Source: Defluviimonas salinarum (lineage in GTDB: Bacteria > Pseudomonadota > Alphaproteobacteria > Rhodobacterales > Rhodobacteraceae). From it: 40,119 nt of DNA. The position numbers and the translations under genes are program-made. The notes beneath the pieces are model-generated. The model saw only the letters and a list, made by a program, of their open reading frames with translations, searched no databases and was not told the origin of the DNA. The stretch covers positions 145,001 to 185,119 of the forward strand of contig NZ_JAPDOG010000008.1 in assembly GCF_026013545.1 (NCBI RefSeq), written 5' to 3'. Shown here in pieces: positions 11,315 to 19,383 of this stretch (the first letter of the stretch is position 1; each line of letters opens with the position of its first letter).

Positions 11315-12856
11315 TCAGGCGAACCACCAGCGTTCGACCGCCATGAAGCCGTCCATGTCCCAGTTGCCGCCGATGGCATCCTCGCGCGCCAGATTCGCGG
11401 ACCGGGCATCCACGAAGTTCTGGTAGGCGGGGATCACGGTGCCGCCGTCGTCGCGCACCAACGCCTGCATCTCGCCGTACATCTCGCGGCGCTTCGCCTC
11501 ATCAAGCTCCGCCCGCGCGGTGAGAAGTAGCTCGTTGAAGCGCGCGTTGTCCCAGAAGGACTCGTTCCATGGCGCTCCCGCGGCATAGGCGAGCGAGAAC
11601 ATCCCGTCCTCGGTCGGGCGGCCGCCCCAGGTGCTCATCGCGAACGGTTTCTTGAGCCAAACGTTCGACCAGTAGCCGTCCGCGGGTTCCTGCACGACCT
11701 CGATGTCGATCCCCGCCGCGGCGGCGTGTTCGCGGTAGAGGACCGCCGTGTCGAGGGCGCCGGCAAAGGCGGCGTCGGAAGCCGACAGCTTGACGCTGAG
11801 CGTGTCGAGCCCGGCCTCTTTCAGGTGGAACCTGGCACGGTCGGGATCGTAGACGCGTTGCTCCAGATTTGCGTCAAAGTAACGGTTCGCCGGGGCGATC
11901 GGGTTGTCGTTCCCGACCGTGCCGTGGCCAAGCAGAATGGTGTCGACGATCGCCTGGCGGTCGATCGCGTATTTCAGCGCGAGCCGCACGTTCACGTCAT
12001 TGAATGGCGCGGTGTTGCAGTGCATCGGAATAGCGAAGTGCGCGGTGCCGGAGGTTTCTTCGAGGACCACGCCGGGATTACGCGCGAGAAGATGTGCAGT
12101 CTTGAGGTCGACGCGGTTGATCGCGTCCACCTCGCCTGCGATCAGGGCGGCCTGACGCGCGGCAGCATCGGCGATCGCGATGATCGTGATCTGGTCGAAA
12201 TGGGCGCGGCCTTCCTTGAAGTACGTCGGGCTGCGCTCGAGCTCGACGCGGACGCCGGCCTCCCATTTCTTCAAGATATAGCCGCCGGTTCCGATTCCAG
12301 ACTGCCAATCTGCCTTGCCATCCTTCGCCTGCATGATGACCAGATGATAGTCGTTGACGACGAAAGGGAAGTCGGCGTTGCCGGAGTCGAGCTCGAAGAC
12401 CACCGTGTAGGGATCTTCCGCACGCAGGTCGACGATCGGGTCGACGATCGCCTTCGCACCGGACTTCGAATCTCCGCCACGATGGTGGTTGATCGAGGCG
12501 ACGACGTCGTCGGCGACAAGTTCCTTGCCGTTGTGGAACTGGACGCCCTTGCGCAGCCGGAAGGTCCAGACTTTCGCGTCCGGAGAGGCCTCGTAGCTTT
12601 CGGCCAGCTCCGGAATGATCTCCCCGGTGGCAGTCACTTCGGTGAGTGTGTTGTAGACCGTAGAGCGCAGGCCGATCTGGTCGAACTGAGCCACAAACGT
12701 CGCTGGGTCCATGGACGCGGACGTGTTCGCATCGCTCAGGGCGAGCCGAAAATGGCCGCCTTTCTTGGGCTCTGCACTGGCCGGCTTGAGGCCCAGAAGC
12801 GAGACCCCGACGGCCGCGCCGCCAAGTTGAAGAGCCGTTCTCCGTGAAAGCTTCAT
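11315..12856 (-). CDS. family-5 extracellular solute-binding protein, Tat-exported
   Basis: A 513-residue periplasmic binding protein of the DppA/OppA class. The N terminus MKLSRRTALQLGGAAVGVSL carries a twin-arginine motif (SRRTALQL), then a hydrophobic core and a likely cleavage after PASA, so export is by the Tat route. The mature part has the usual family-5 features: MDPATFVAQFDQ, ETGEI-type region TEVTATGEIIPELAESYE and WTFRLRKGVQFHNGKE. It is the first gene of the eight-gene minus-strand operon, with GGGAGGAAT immediately upstream of ATG as ribosome-binding site. The ligand is not predictable; the downstream dehydrogenases suggest a choline- or betaine-like compound. Confidence 0.9.
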   Translation of the reverse strand: MKLSRRTALQLGGAAVGVSLLGLKPASAEPKKGGHFRLALSDANTSASMDPATFVAQFDQIGLRSTVYNTLTEVTATGEIIPELAESYEASPDAKVWTFRLRKGVQFHNGKELVADDVVASINHHRGGDSKSGAKAIVDPIVDLRAEDPYTVVFELDSGNADFPFVVNDYHLVIMQAKDGKADWQSGIGTGGYILKKWEAGVRVELERSPTYFKEGRAHFDQITIIAIADAAARQAALIAGEVDAINRVDLKTAHLLARNPGVVLEETSGTAHFAIPMHCNTAPFNDVNVRLALKYAIDRQAIVDTILLGHGTVGNDNPIAPANRYFDANLEQRVYDPDRARFHLKEAGLDTLSVKLSASDAAFAGALDTAVLYREHAAAAGIDIEVVQEPADGYWSNVWLKKPFAMSTWGGRPTEDGMFSLAYAAGAPWNESFWDNARFNELLLTARAELDEAKRREMYGEMQALVRDDGGTVIPAYQNFVDARSANLAREDAIGGNWDMDGFMAVERWWFA

Positions 12857-13057
12857 TCATTCCTCCCTTGAAGCGGCGGATCGCGTGTGGCGCGGTCGCA
12901 TCGAAGATGCCAATGCAGGTCAGGGAGCGTCATCGCACCGGGGCGGGTTGTCCGATGCGGATCGGATCTTCGAGTGCGACCGAGCCACCGCGTGACTATT
13001 CACGGTGAAAGTTGCGATGACGTGTTGTTATCAGGCGCAAATGTTCTATTATTGCGC
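12857..13057. promoter_or_regulatory. divergent promoter region with an inverted repeat before the AraC gene
   Basis: This 201-nt intergenic region must hold the promoters of the minus-strand transport/catabolic operon and the plus-strand AraC-type gene. GCGCAA at 13035-13040 and TTGCGC at 13052-13057 form an inverted repeat with an 11-nt AT-rich spacer directly abutting the AraC ATG. It is a candidate autoregulatory operator. No ribosome-binding site is seen before that ATG. Confidence 0.5.
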
Positions 13058-14005
13058 ATGACCGCACGAAAGCTCGTCTTTTACCTCGCGCCGCAGTTCT
13101 CGATGATGAGCCTCTTGTCGCTCACGGAATCGCTGCGCAAGGCCAACGAGGTGTCGGGGCGGGATCTCTATGACTACAGCTTCGTCTCTCAGCACAATAT
13201 GACGGAGGCGGTCAACGGGATGGCGATCGCGACCTCGCCGGACCTGCCGCGCGAGAGCGATCTCGCGGCAGCCGTCATATGCGCCTCCTACAGATATGAA
13301 GACGCCTGCAGTGTACGCCTGTCGAACTGGCTGCGCTGGCTCGACCGGCACGGTGTTCCAATCGGGGCGACGGATACCGGGATCTTCCTTGTCATCCGCG
13401 CCGGCATCCGCTGGGACGCGCCAATGTGTACCCATTGGTTGACGCGGCCGGCGCTGCAGGAACTCTGCCCAGACGCGAAGGTGTCGGACCGGTATTTCGA
13501 GTACACACCGCGGCGCTTCTCCTGCGCCGGGGCGACGGCTGGGCTCGACCTGATGCAGCACATGATTGGGCTGCATCATGGCCCGGGCTTTGCAGCGCGC
13601 GTCGGCAGCCACCTGATCTTCGGCGGTGAGGCGCACCGGAGCGAGTGGAACCTGTCGCCGCTCGCAGACTATTCCGCCGCAGTCGCCGACCACAAGGTCC
13701 GCCGGGTTCTGCAGATGATGGAGCAGGCCGCGGGGCGGAAAGACTCCGTCGCGCAGATGGCAGAGGCCGTCGGACTGTCGCAATCGCAACTCAACCGCCG
13801 CTTCAAGCAGCAGTTTCAGCAGACCCCGGCCCATGTCTACCAGGTCTGCCGGTTGCGGCGCGCGCATGCGCTTCTGAAATCCTCGAGCCTGTCGGTCGAG
13901 GTCGTCGCCTATGAGTGCGGCTTTGCCAGCCGGTCGCAGTTCACCGAAGCCTTCAAGGCCGAATTCGGAGCAACGCCAGGCGCCACCCGCGGTGGATACG
14001 CCTGA
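13058..14005 (+). CDS. GlxA-family AraC-type transcriptional regulator
   Basis: A 315-residue regulator with an N-terminal DJ-1/PfpI (class I amidotransferase-like) domain, about residues 1-185, including GATDTGIFLVIRAGI, and a C-terminal AraC double helix-turn-helix, about 215-315, including AEAVGLSQSQLNRRFKQQF and AYECGFASRSQFTEAFKAEF. Relatives of this architecture include the glycine-betaine regulator GbdR and the carnitine regulator CdhR. The start at 13058 is chosen because the family begins with a short stretch before the first beta strand (RKLVFYLAPQFS); an upstream in-frame ATG at 12887 would add an arginine- and cysteine-rich segment unlike the family. It is divergent from the ABC/betaine operon and probably controls it. 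Its last 97 nt overlap, in antisense, the 3' end of the next gene. Confidence 0.88.
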   Translation: MTARKLVFYLAPQFSMMSLLSLTESLRKANEVSGRDLYDYSFVSQHNMTEAVNGMAIATSPDLPRESDLAAAVICASYRYEDACSVRLSNWLRWLDRHGVPIGATDTGIFLVIRAGIRWDAPMCTHWLTRPALQELCPDAKVSDRYFEYTPRRFSCAGATAGLDLMQHMIGLHHGPGFAARVGSHLIFGGEAHRSEWNLSPLADYSAAVADHKVRRVLQMMEQAAGRKDSVAQMAEAVGLSQSQLNRRFKQQFQQTPAHVYQVCRLRRAHALLKSSSLSVEVVAYECGFASRSQFTEAFKAEFGATPGATRGGYA

Positions 14006-15165
14006 CCGCTGGTCTCGTCGCCGAGGAGGTACTTGGGCAGGTCGCGCACGGCGGCGCAGCCAATCTGAGCCATGGCACCGCGCAGTTCCTCCCGCAGGAT
14101 GTGGATCGCGTGATCGCCGCCCTTCCGCCCGAGCGCGGCCACGGCGTAGACGAAAGGCCGTCCGAGGAAGACGAAATCCGCGCCTGAGGCGATCATCCGT
14201 GCGATGTCGAGCCCAGTGCGCGGGCCGCTGTCGGCGATCACCGTCGCCTGCGGTCCCACGGCCGCGCGGATCTTGGGTAGCGCCTCGACCGACGCGCAGG
14301 TCGCGTCGAGTTGGCGGCCGCCGTGGTTCGAGACCCAGATCGCATCCGCGCCGCAGTCCAACGCCGCCTCGGCGTCGTTCGCATTGATAATGCCCTTGAC
14401 GACGAGCTTGCCCTTCCAGCGCTTCCGGAGGCCGCGCAGGATGTCGCGCGTGACATGGCCTTCGATGACATCGGTCAGGAACCGGGCCTCTTCGGCCATC
14501 GAAAGGCCCGTCGGGATATAGGGCAGGAGGTTCTTGAACTCCGGCTTGCCGGTCAGCGCCATCGCGAGCGCCCAGCGTGGATGTGTGGCGATCTGCCACA
14601 GCGTCCGAGGTGTGATCCTCGGCGGGACCGACAGCCCGACGCGCAGTTCGCGATCCCGGCGGGTGGCGGAAGGGATGTCGATGGTGACGATCAGCACCTC
14701 GAAACCCGTCGCCTCGATTTCGTCCAGCATCGCGGCACGGATGCCGGGATCGCGCGCGGCGTAGAACTGGAACCAGGCATTGCGCCCTGCGATCGCGAAG
14801 GCGTCCGACATGTGCGTCGTGCCAAAATGTGACAGGCCGAAGGGGATATTCGCCTTGGCCGCTGCCTTCGCGAGAATGTCGACGGCGCGCGGCCACATCA
14901 GCCCCGAGAGGCCAAGCGGGCTCACACCGAAGGGCAGGTCGTAGCGCCGTCCGAGTAGCTCCACACCCATGTAGGGGCGGTTGGCCAGCGCCTCGGGCAG
15001 GTAGCACGGATCGAAGAGCACCGCGTCGAGCGCGGCCCGGTTGCGCGCCAGCGTCGCCTCGCGGCCGATGCCGCCGATCAGGTATTCGTGGGCGAATTCC
15101 GGGATGCGGCGGGCTGCCTTCCGCGCCAGATCGTCGATGCAGGGAAAGCGTTGGTCGAGACTCAT
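13909..15165 (-). CDS. FMN-dependent alpha-hydroxy-acid oxidase/dehydrogenase (LldD family)
   Basis: A 418-residue TIM-barrel flavoprotein that oxidises an alpha-hydroxy acid such as lactate or glycolate to the 2-oxo acid. Visible active-site parts are Tyr135 in QFYAARD, Lys257 in VVKGI, and the catalytic His281 with Arg284 in SNHGGRQLD; the FMN phosphate region is IADSGPRTG and FLGRPF. The start at 15165 has GGGAGG 5 nt upstream. Similarity to the family should end near residue 380 (KYLLGDE). The last 32 residues, from about 387, are encoded antisense to the end of the AraC gene and look like read-through past a lost stop. It follows the UROD-fold gene by 80 nt and is probably co-transcribed with it. 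Confidence 0.88.
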   Translation of the reverse strand: MSLDQRFPCIDDLARKAARRIPEFAHEYLIGGIGREATLARNRAALDAVLFDPCYLPEALANRPYMGVELLGRRYDLPFGVSPLGLSGLMWPRAVDILAKAAAKANIPFGLSHFGTTHMSDAFAIAGRNAWFQFYAARDPGIRAAMLDEIEATGFEVLIVTIDIPSATRRDRELRVGLSVPPRITPRTLWQIATHPRWALAMALTGKPEFKNLLPYIPTGLSMAEEARFLTDVIEGHVTRDILRGLRKRWKGKLVVKGIINANDAEAALDCGADAIWVSNHGGRQLDATCASVEALPKIRAAVGPQATVIADSGPRTGLDIARMIASGADFVFLGRPFVYAVAALGRKGGDHAIHILREELRGAMAQIGCAAVRDLPKYLLGDETSGQAYPPRVAPGVAPNSALKASVNCDRLAKPHS

Positions 15166-15245
15166 CGAAACCTCCCACGTGATTCGGCGACGTGGTCTGC
15201 CAGAAATCCACGGCGACGGAAAGTGGCCATCCGCGATCCGCTCCG

Positions 15246-16439
15246 TCACGCCATGCGTCGCGCATTACGGCTCTGCCGGCTCCGGACCGGGGATTTTGCG
15301 AGTTTCGCGATGTCGAGGTCGTCTCGGGCGAGCGCGCCTTTCGCCGGAAGCCGCGCATAGTCACCGTATTTCTTGGCCGCTCGGAACATGGCGAGCGCGT
15401 TTTCGGGCTTTACCCCCGGATGCAGCGAGTTTGAGGAGCAGAGGATGTGCCCTCCTCCCGGAGAGCCTTGCTCGATGCATTCCCTGACTGCGGCATCCAC
15501 CATCTCGGGCGTCCCGAACACCAGAAGGTCGAGGCAGTCGACATTGCCGAACATGCAGACCCGCCCGGCGAACCAGGCTTTCACCTCGGCGAGGTTCATG
15601 CATTGCGGCTGGACCGGGTGAAAGCCGTCGAAACCGAGATCGATCATCTCGTCCATCAGCGCCCACATGTTGCCGTCGGAGTGCTTCATCACCTTCAGCC
15701 CCTTGGCGTGGCCGTAGTCGATGAGCTCCTTCTTGTAGGGTTTGATGTATTCGCGGAAATGCTCCATCGACATCAGCATGTAGTCATTGCCGGTGAGGTC
15801 CCCGTCGAGGATCACGCCATCGGCTCCGATATCGTGGGCGATGTCGATGCACCTCATATTGAAATCGGTGGTGAGCCGACCCACCGCATGGGCCATGTCC
15901 CGGTCCGCCCCCATATCGACGAAGCTCTTGTCCATGCCGCCGCGCGCGAGCCAGCCTTCCTGGAAGGGGCCATTGATCGACTGCAGGTGGAACTTCTCTT
16001 TGCCGAAGCGGTCCACCATGTATTGAAGCATCCGGAAATCGCTGCGCTCGACCAGCGCCGCCATCGAGTAGTTGCGTACGTCCGCAATGGTCTTGAGCCC
16101 GCTATCCATGATCGCCGGAATGCCGTGATCCGAGAGCATGAAGCCGCGTCCGTACTTGTCCCAGCCCCAGTCACTGGTTTCCGGAACAAGATTGGTCGAA
16201 TAGGCCGACCAAGTGGCGTCGAGATCGAGCGCGTCGATCAGGTCGCAATAGATCCGCAGGACCTCCTCGCTTTCCTCGCCATGGCGCGTCGCCTCGCCGT
16301 CGGTCGGTGCGCCAGACACGTCCCAGCCGAGAAGCCGGGCCATGCCCCAGACGACTTTCTCGTCGATCCAGTCGAAGACCGGCACACGATCGGGAACACC
16401 GCCATTAAGCGCACATAGGAAACGTTCGCGGCCATTCAT
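15246..16439 (-). CDS. uroporphyrinogen-decarboxylase/MtaA-fold protein
   Basis: A 397-residue TIM-barrel protein of the URO-D superfamily, the group that also holds corrinoid:CoM methyltransferases (MtaA/MtbA) and many uncharacterised catabolic members. The N-terminal RERFLCALNGGVPDRVPVFD is the usual entry motif. At the site of the methyltransferase zinc motif (HxC...C), this protein has His253-Ser-Asp255 in KHSDGN and Cys334 in ILCSSN, so the first Cys is Asp. It therefore need not be a zinc methyltransferase. It lacks the Arg-rich heme-precursor-binding start of true HemE. The ATG at 16439 has GGAGG with a 6-nt spacer. It is divergent from a LysR gene and upstream of the hydroxy-acid oxidase, so a role in a small catabolic pathway is likely; the reaction is unknown. 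Confidence 0.78.
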   Translation of the reverse strand: MNGRERFLCALNGGVPDRVPVFDWIDEKVVWGMARLLGWDVSGAPTDGEATRHGEESEEVLRIYCDLIDALDLDATWSAYSTNLVPETSDWGWDKYGRGFMLSDHGIPAIMDSGLKTIADVRNYSMAALVERSDFRMLQYMVDRFGKEKFHLQSINGPFQEGWLARGGMDKSFVDMGADRDMAHAVGRLTTDFNMRCIDIAHDIGADGVILDGDLTGNDYMLMSMEHFREYIKPYKKELIDYGHAKGLKVMKHSDGNMWALMDEMIDLGFDGFHPVQPQCMNLAEVKAWFAGRVCMFGNVDCLDLLVFGTPEMVDAAVRECIEQGSPGGGHILCSSNSLHPGVKPENALAMFRAAKKYGDYARLPAKGALARDDLDIAKLAKSPVRSRQSRNARRMA

Positions 16440-16468
16440 CGGGTGCCTCCATCGATTTCTGATACGAT

Positions 16469-16545
16469 CTATGGATAATCCGCCCTAGGCACACAAAAAA
16501 CTGGCGACTTGTCTATGCCTGGCATAGACGGAATCTATGCGCAGA
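16469..16545. promoter_or_regulatory. LysR-type operator region with perfect palindrome
   Basis: In the divergent gap between the UROD-fold gene and the LysR gene, GTCTATGC-CTG-GCATAGAC (16511-16529) is a perfect 8-bp inverted repeat. Two more half-site-like copies flank it: ATCTATGG at 16468-16475 and ATCTATGC near 16533-16540. Such repeated TCTATG half-sites around a dyad fit LysR-type binding and would allow control of both genes. Confidence 0.65.
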
Positions 16546-17472
16546 CGGTTCCGGCATGTTGAGAGGATGATTGGCGGGTTGACGACCTTCGAGGCCGCCG
16601 CGCGGCTTGGCAGCTTCACCCGAGCCGCCGAGGAGCTTAACGTGTCGCAGCCGACGGTCAGCCATCATGTGCAAACCCTAGAAGCGGCAATCGGCGCCGA
16701 GCTTTTCAGCCGACACCACAACCGGATCGCACTGACGAGAGCCGGGCGCGCGCTGGCCGACGCCGTGGCCCTCGGTCTTGGCCATATCGAGCAGGCCGCC
16801 CGCCAGATCGCGCTGCGCCCATCAGGCAGCGGCCTGGTGCTGGCCTGCAGCATGGGCTTTACGCATGGCTGGCTCTTGCCACGGTTCTCGCGCCTGCGGC
16901 TGGCGCTGTCGGACTATCCAATCCACCTCGTGACAACTGACTGGCATCAGGGCTTTGACCGCGAAACCGCCGACATTATCGTCGACTGGCAAAGCGTCGG
17001 GCGGGCGTCGCGTACCACGATCCCGCTCTTTCCCGAGATCGTCTTCCCGGTCTGCAGCGCCGGATACCTGAACGAACACCCCGAACTCGCAACCGCGGAT
17101 GCGCAACCACGGGCGCTTCTTGGCTGCACGCTGTTGCACTTCGACGAACGCGATTCCGAGTTCGCGAACTGGGAGAAATGGTTCGCCGCGCAGGGTGTCG
17201 TCTATGGGATCCCACCGAACGCCTATCGTTTCTCGAACTATGACCTGATCCTACGCGCTGTCGCCGATGGCGAGGGCCTCGGCCTGGGGTGGCTCCACCT
17301 GATCGAGGAACGGCTCGCCGCCGGATCGCTGGTGCGCGTCGGCCGGACGCTCTGCAACGAGATGACCGCCTACGGGCTGGATGTTCGGCACGGAACCGTG
17401 CCGGACGACGTGCTCGAACGGGCGGTCGCCTGGTTTCGTAGCGAAGCAGGCGCGCCGGGTCAGGAGTTCTGA
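16537..17472 (+). CDS. LysR-family transcriptional regulator (GcvA-like)
   Basis: A 311-residue LysR regulator. The N-terminal winged helix-turn-helix is in FEAAARLGSFTRAAEELNVSQ...VSHHVQTLEAAIG, and a co-inducer domain follows; the sequence resembles the GcvA/AmpR-like branch. The start is uncertain: ATG at 16537 overlaps a half-site of the upstream operator, and ATG at 16567 would give a protein 10 residues shorter that begins nearer the family norm, but has GAGAGG directly abutting it. It is divergent from the UROD-fold/hydroxy-acid oxidase pair and probably regulates that pair. Its 3' end overlaps the convergent alpha/beta hydrolase gene by 13 nt. Confidence 0.88.
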   Translation: MRRRFRHVERMIGGLTTFEAAARLGSFTRAAEELNVSQPTVSHHVQTLEAAIGAELFSRHHNRIALTRAGRALADAVALGLGHIEQAARQIALRPSGSGLVLACSMGFTHGWLLPRFSRLRLALSDYPIHLVTTDWHQGFDRETADIIVDWQSVGRASRTTIPLFPEIVFPVCSAGYLNEHPELATADAQPRALLGCTLLHFDERDSEFANWEKWFAAQGVVYGIPPNAYRFSNYDLILRAVADGEGLGLGWLHLIEERLAAGSLVRVGRTLCNEMTAYGLDVRHGTVPDDVLERAVAWFRSEAGAPGQEF

Positions 17473-18362
17473 CGAAGCTCTGCCGACCTGATGCAGCGGA
17501 TGATGGCCTCGGTCACGATGCCGACAGCGCCGCCTTCGAGATCGTGACCCATGCCCTCAACCTCAAGCAGTTCTGCCCCCGTGATCCGCCGCGCCAGATC
17601 GCGGCCGTGTTCGGGCGGAAAGATCGTGTCCGCCATGCCTTGAACAACAAGCGCCGGCACATCGAGATGTCGTGGCTCGGTCCCGCCGCGAAGCTCGCAC
17701 AGCAGGGCGGCGGCCTGCCGGGCAACGCCGTCCGGGTTATGGCCGCGCTTGAGACTCGCCAGGGCCAACGCCCGCCGCTCCGCGGGATCGAACGGATAGG
17801 CCGGGCTGGCCCAGGCCTTGTCGGCCTCGACTGAGGCTTCGATGATCGCCTCCAGATCGGCCGGGGCGTCACTGTCGCCAAAGAGGAGCGCCTCGATGTC
17901 CGGCCGCATTGCCGGCACGGAGGGGGCGGCGCTTGTCGTGATGAGGAGCGAAAGGCTCAGCACCCTATCGGGATGGCGGGCGCACAGGGATTGGGCGATC
18001 AAACCGCCCATGGACTTGCCCACGACATGCGCGGCTGGTAGGCCGAGGGCGTCGAGAACGCCCGCTGCGTCGTCTGACATGTCGGCCAGCGTATAGGGTA
18101 CTTCCGACGGCAGGACCCGCGGCTTCGACCGCAGCGGCGCGATGTCTGGCACTCCCCAGCGCGAGAGTTTCTCGCTCAACCCAGCATCCCGATTGTCCAT
18201 CGCGATCACGGAAAATCCAGCCCCCGCCAGAGCCTCGATCATCTTCGTCGGCCATGAAATCAGCTGGGAACCGAAGCCGCTTATCAGCAATAGCGGAACA
18301 CCAGTTTCGTCTCCGTATCGTTCGACCTCGATCGACAATCCGTTCGAACGTACACACGACAT
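17460..18362 (-). CDS. alpha/beta-hydrolase
   Basis: A 300-residue alpha/beta-hydrolase with a complete catalytic triad: nucleophile Ser117 in GKSMGG, Asp245 in QGMADTIFPPEH and His273 in GMGHDL. The oxyanion region ISGFGSQ and MDNRDAGLSE near residue 60 fit the esterase/aromatase-like lineage often annotated as alpha/beta fold hydrolases with the DNRD motif. The start at 18362 follows GGGGAG with a suitable gap; the longer open frame to 18635 adds a segment without family character. It has no obvious operon partner on its strand. Substrate unknown. Confidence 0.85.
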   Translation of the reverse strand: MSCVRSNGLSIEVERYGDETGVPLLLISGFGSQLISWPTKMIEALAGAGFSVIAMDNRDAGLSEKLSRWGVPDIAPLRSKPRVLPSEVPYTLADMSDDAAGVLDALGLPAAHVVGKSMGGLIAQSLCARHPDRVLSLSLLITTSAAPSVPAMRPDIEALLFGDSDAPADLEAIIEASVEADKAWASPAYPFDPAERRALALASLKRGHNPDGVARQAAALLCELRGGTEPRHLDVPALVVQGMADTIFPPEHGRDLARRITGAELLEVEGMGHDLEGGAVGIVTEAIIRCIRSAELRQNS

Positions 18363-18860
18363 GGAACATCTCCCCGCACCCGCTCGAACGAATCGAGTCG
18401 GAAGCCGTATAATCGTCCTCAAGCTGTGGCACCAGTTTCTCAGGAGCCCACGTCGTGAACTCCATCGGGTAGTCCATGATCGGTGGGCATACCGTCGCGC
18501 AGGCAGATAGCCAATTCGTCGCGAGTGCGGGAACATGGGTAATAGTTCGGCAATGGCACATTTTGCCTTCGTGCCTCCAGGCCGGGCCTTCTGCGGGGCC
18601 GCACTACGTAGTTGCAGTCTGGAGCTCGCAGGCACGCCTTAGTTGCCGCCGCCGTCTCCCACGCTCATTGACGCCGTCTTCCCGAAGGAGGCTGTCGGGC
18701 TCGAAGGCAGAATGCGCGGGATTGTGCTTCTTGCTGAGAATGGGCCGCCCTCTTGCTGAGCCGTCCAACTCGGTCAGATCTCGATGCCGGTCCCTATTTC
18801 CAAGCCAAGTGGGTTTGAATTCAAAGGTGGACATCAGGACCAACGCCACGGCCGCTCACT
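18363..18860. other. about 500 nt without a supported gene
   Basis: No reading frame here has a ribosome-binding site or recognisable protein character. The largest minus-strand frame (18604-18849) is rich in Arg and Asp and has no family features. The stretch lies next to a small orphan gene and may be decayed DNA at an insertion point; nothing more can be said. Confidence 0.5.
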
Positions 18861-19112
18861 TCAGTCGATCTTCGTTCCCCAGAACGAGGTAGGATCGCCG
18901 GCGAAGTCGCCATCCGCGGCTCGGAAATACACCTGCAGCTCGACGGTGCCGTTCGCAGGGAGGGCCATCATGGTCTGCGGCCAGATGGCGGTGGCGATCG
19001 AGACATGCGTGGCCGAGCTCTTGCCGACAAAGACTCGAACTTCGGTCGTGCCGTTCGGTGCCAGCGACCAGTGCACCGTCGAGAACTGAAACGCTGCAGA
19101 CCAAAATCCCAT
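18861..19112 (-). CDS. small protein of unknown function
   Basis: An 83-residue frame beginning MGFWSAAFQFSTVHWSL. It has the alternating polar/hydrophobic pattern of a beta-rich fold (FQFSTVHW, TTEVRVFVGK, VELQVYFRA) with Gly/Asn turns such as LAPNGTTE and LPANGTVE. This pattern and the balanced composition suggest a real protein. An upstream in-frame ATG at 19142 would add ten residues. I do not recognise the family. It begins in an AT-rich patch unlike the surrounding DNA, suggesting acquisition from elsewhere. No signal peptide is evident. Confidence 0.5.
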   Translation of the reverse strand: MGFWSAAFQFSTVHWSLAPNGTTEVRVFVGKSSATHVSIATAIWPQTMMALPANGTVELQVYFRAADGDFAGDPTSFWGTKID

Positions 19113-19118
19113 GCGAAT

Positions 19119-19171
19119 TCTATAGTCAAAAATTTCTATCATAAAGGCAATTTTAATTTGATTTATTTCTT
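19119..19171 (+). promoter_or_regulatory. AT-rich promoter/operator-like segment upstream of the enolase-superfamily gene
   Basis: The segment starts with TCTATAG, then ATTTCTATC and a run ending TTTGATTTATTTCTT. It is closely similar to the segment at 21480-21529 in front of the HD/ABC operon: in the 31 nt after CTATC I count 22 identities without gaps. The shared half-site TCTATAG...TTTC(C)TATC suggests one regulator, most simply the LysR protein encoded between the two units. The gene itself starts 213 nt further on; an ATG at 19210 with AAGGAG before it lies in frame and could begin a leader or an extended form. Confidence 0.6.
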
Positions 19172-19383
19172 ACTCTGCGCCGCCTACGCTCTGCACAAGG
19201 AGCTGCCGCATGAAAGGCGAGTCAATTGCACGAAGCTCTGGAGCGATACGGTATGTTGAATACGGCGTCTCATCACGATGGACAGACACTTTACCCCAGA
19301 GTCACCCGGTCAATTCGTCCAACGCCCGCCCCCTGCGCCAGCCTGACCCGACCGCTTGCACTTCTCTGTCCAAAAGGAACATC

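Noticed and set aside
15246-16439. Annotation as HemE (uroporphyrinogen decarboxylase) in heme synthesis
   Set aside because: The N-terminal arginine pattern of HemE is absent and the neighbours are catabolic, so it is placed in the wider superfamily only.
18604-18849. An 81-codon minus-strand frame as a gene
   Set aside because: It is rich in Arg and Asp, has no ribosome-binding site and no recognisable pattern, and lies in a decayed-looking stretch.
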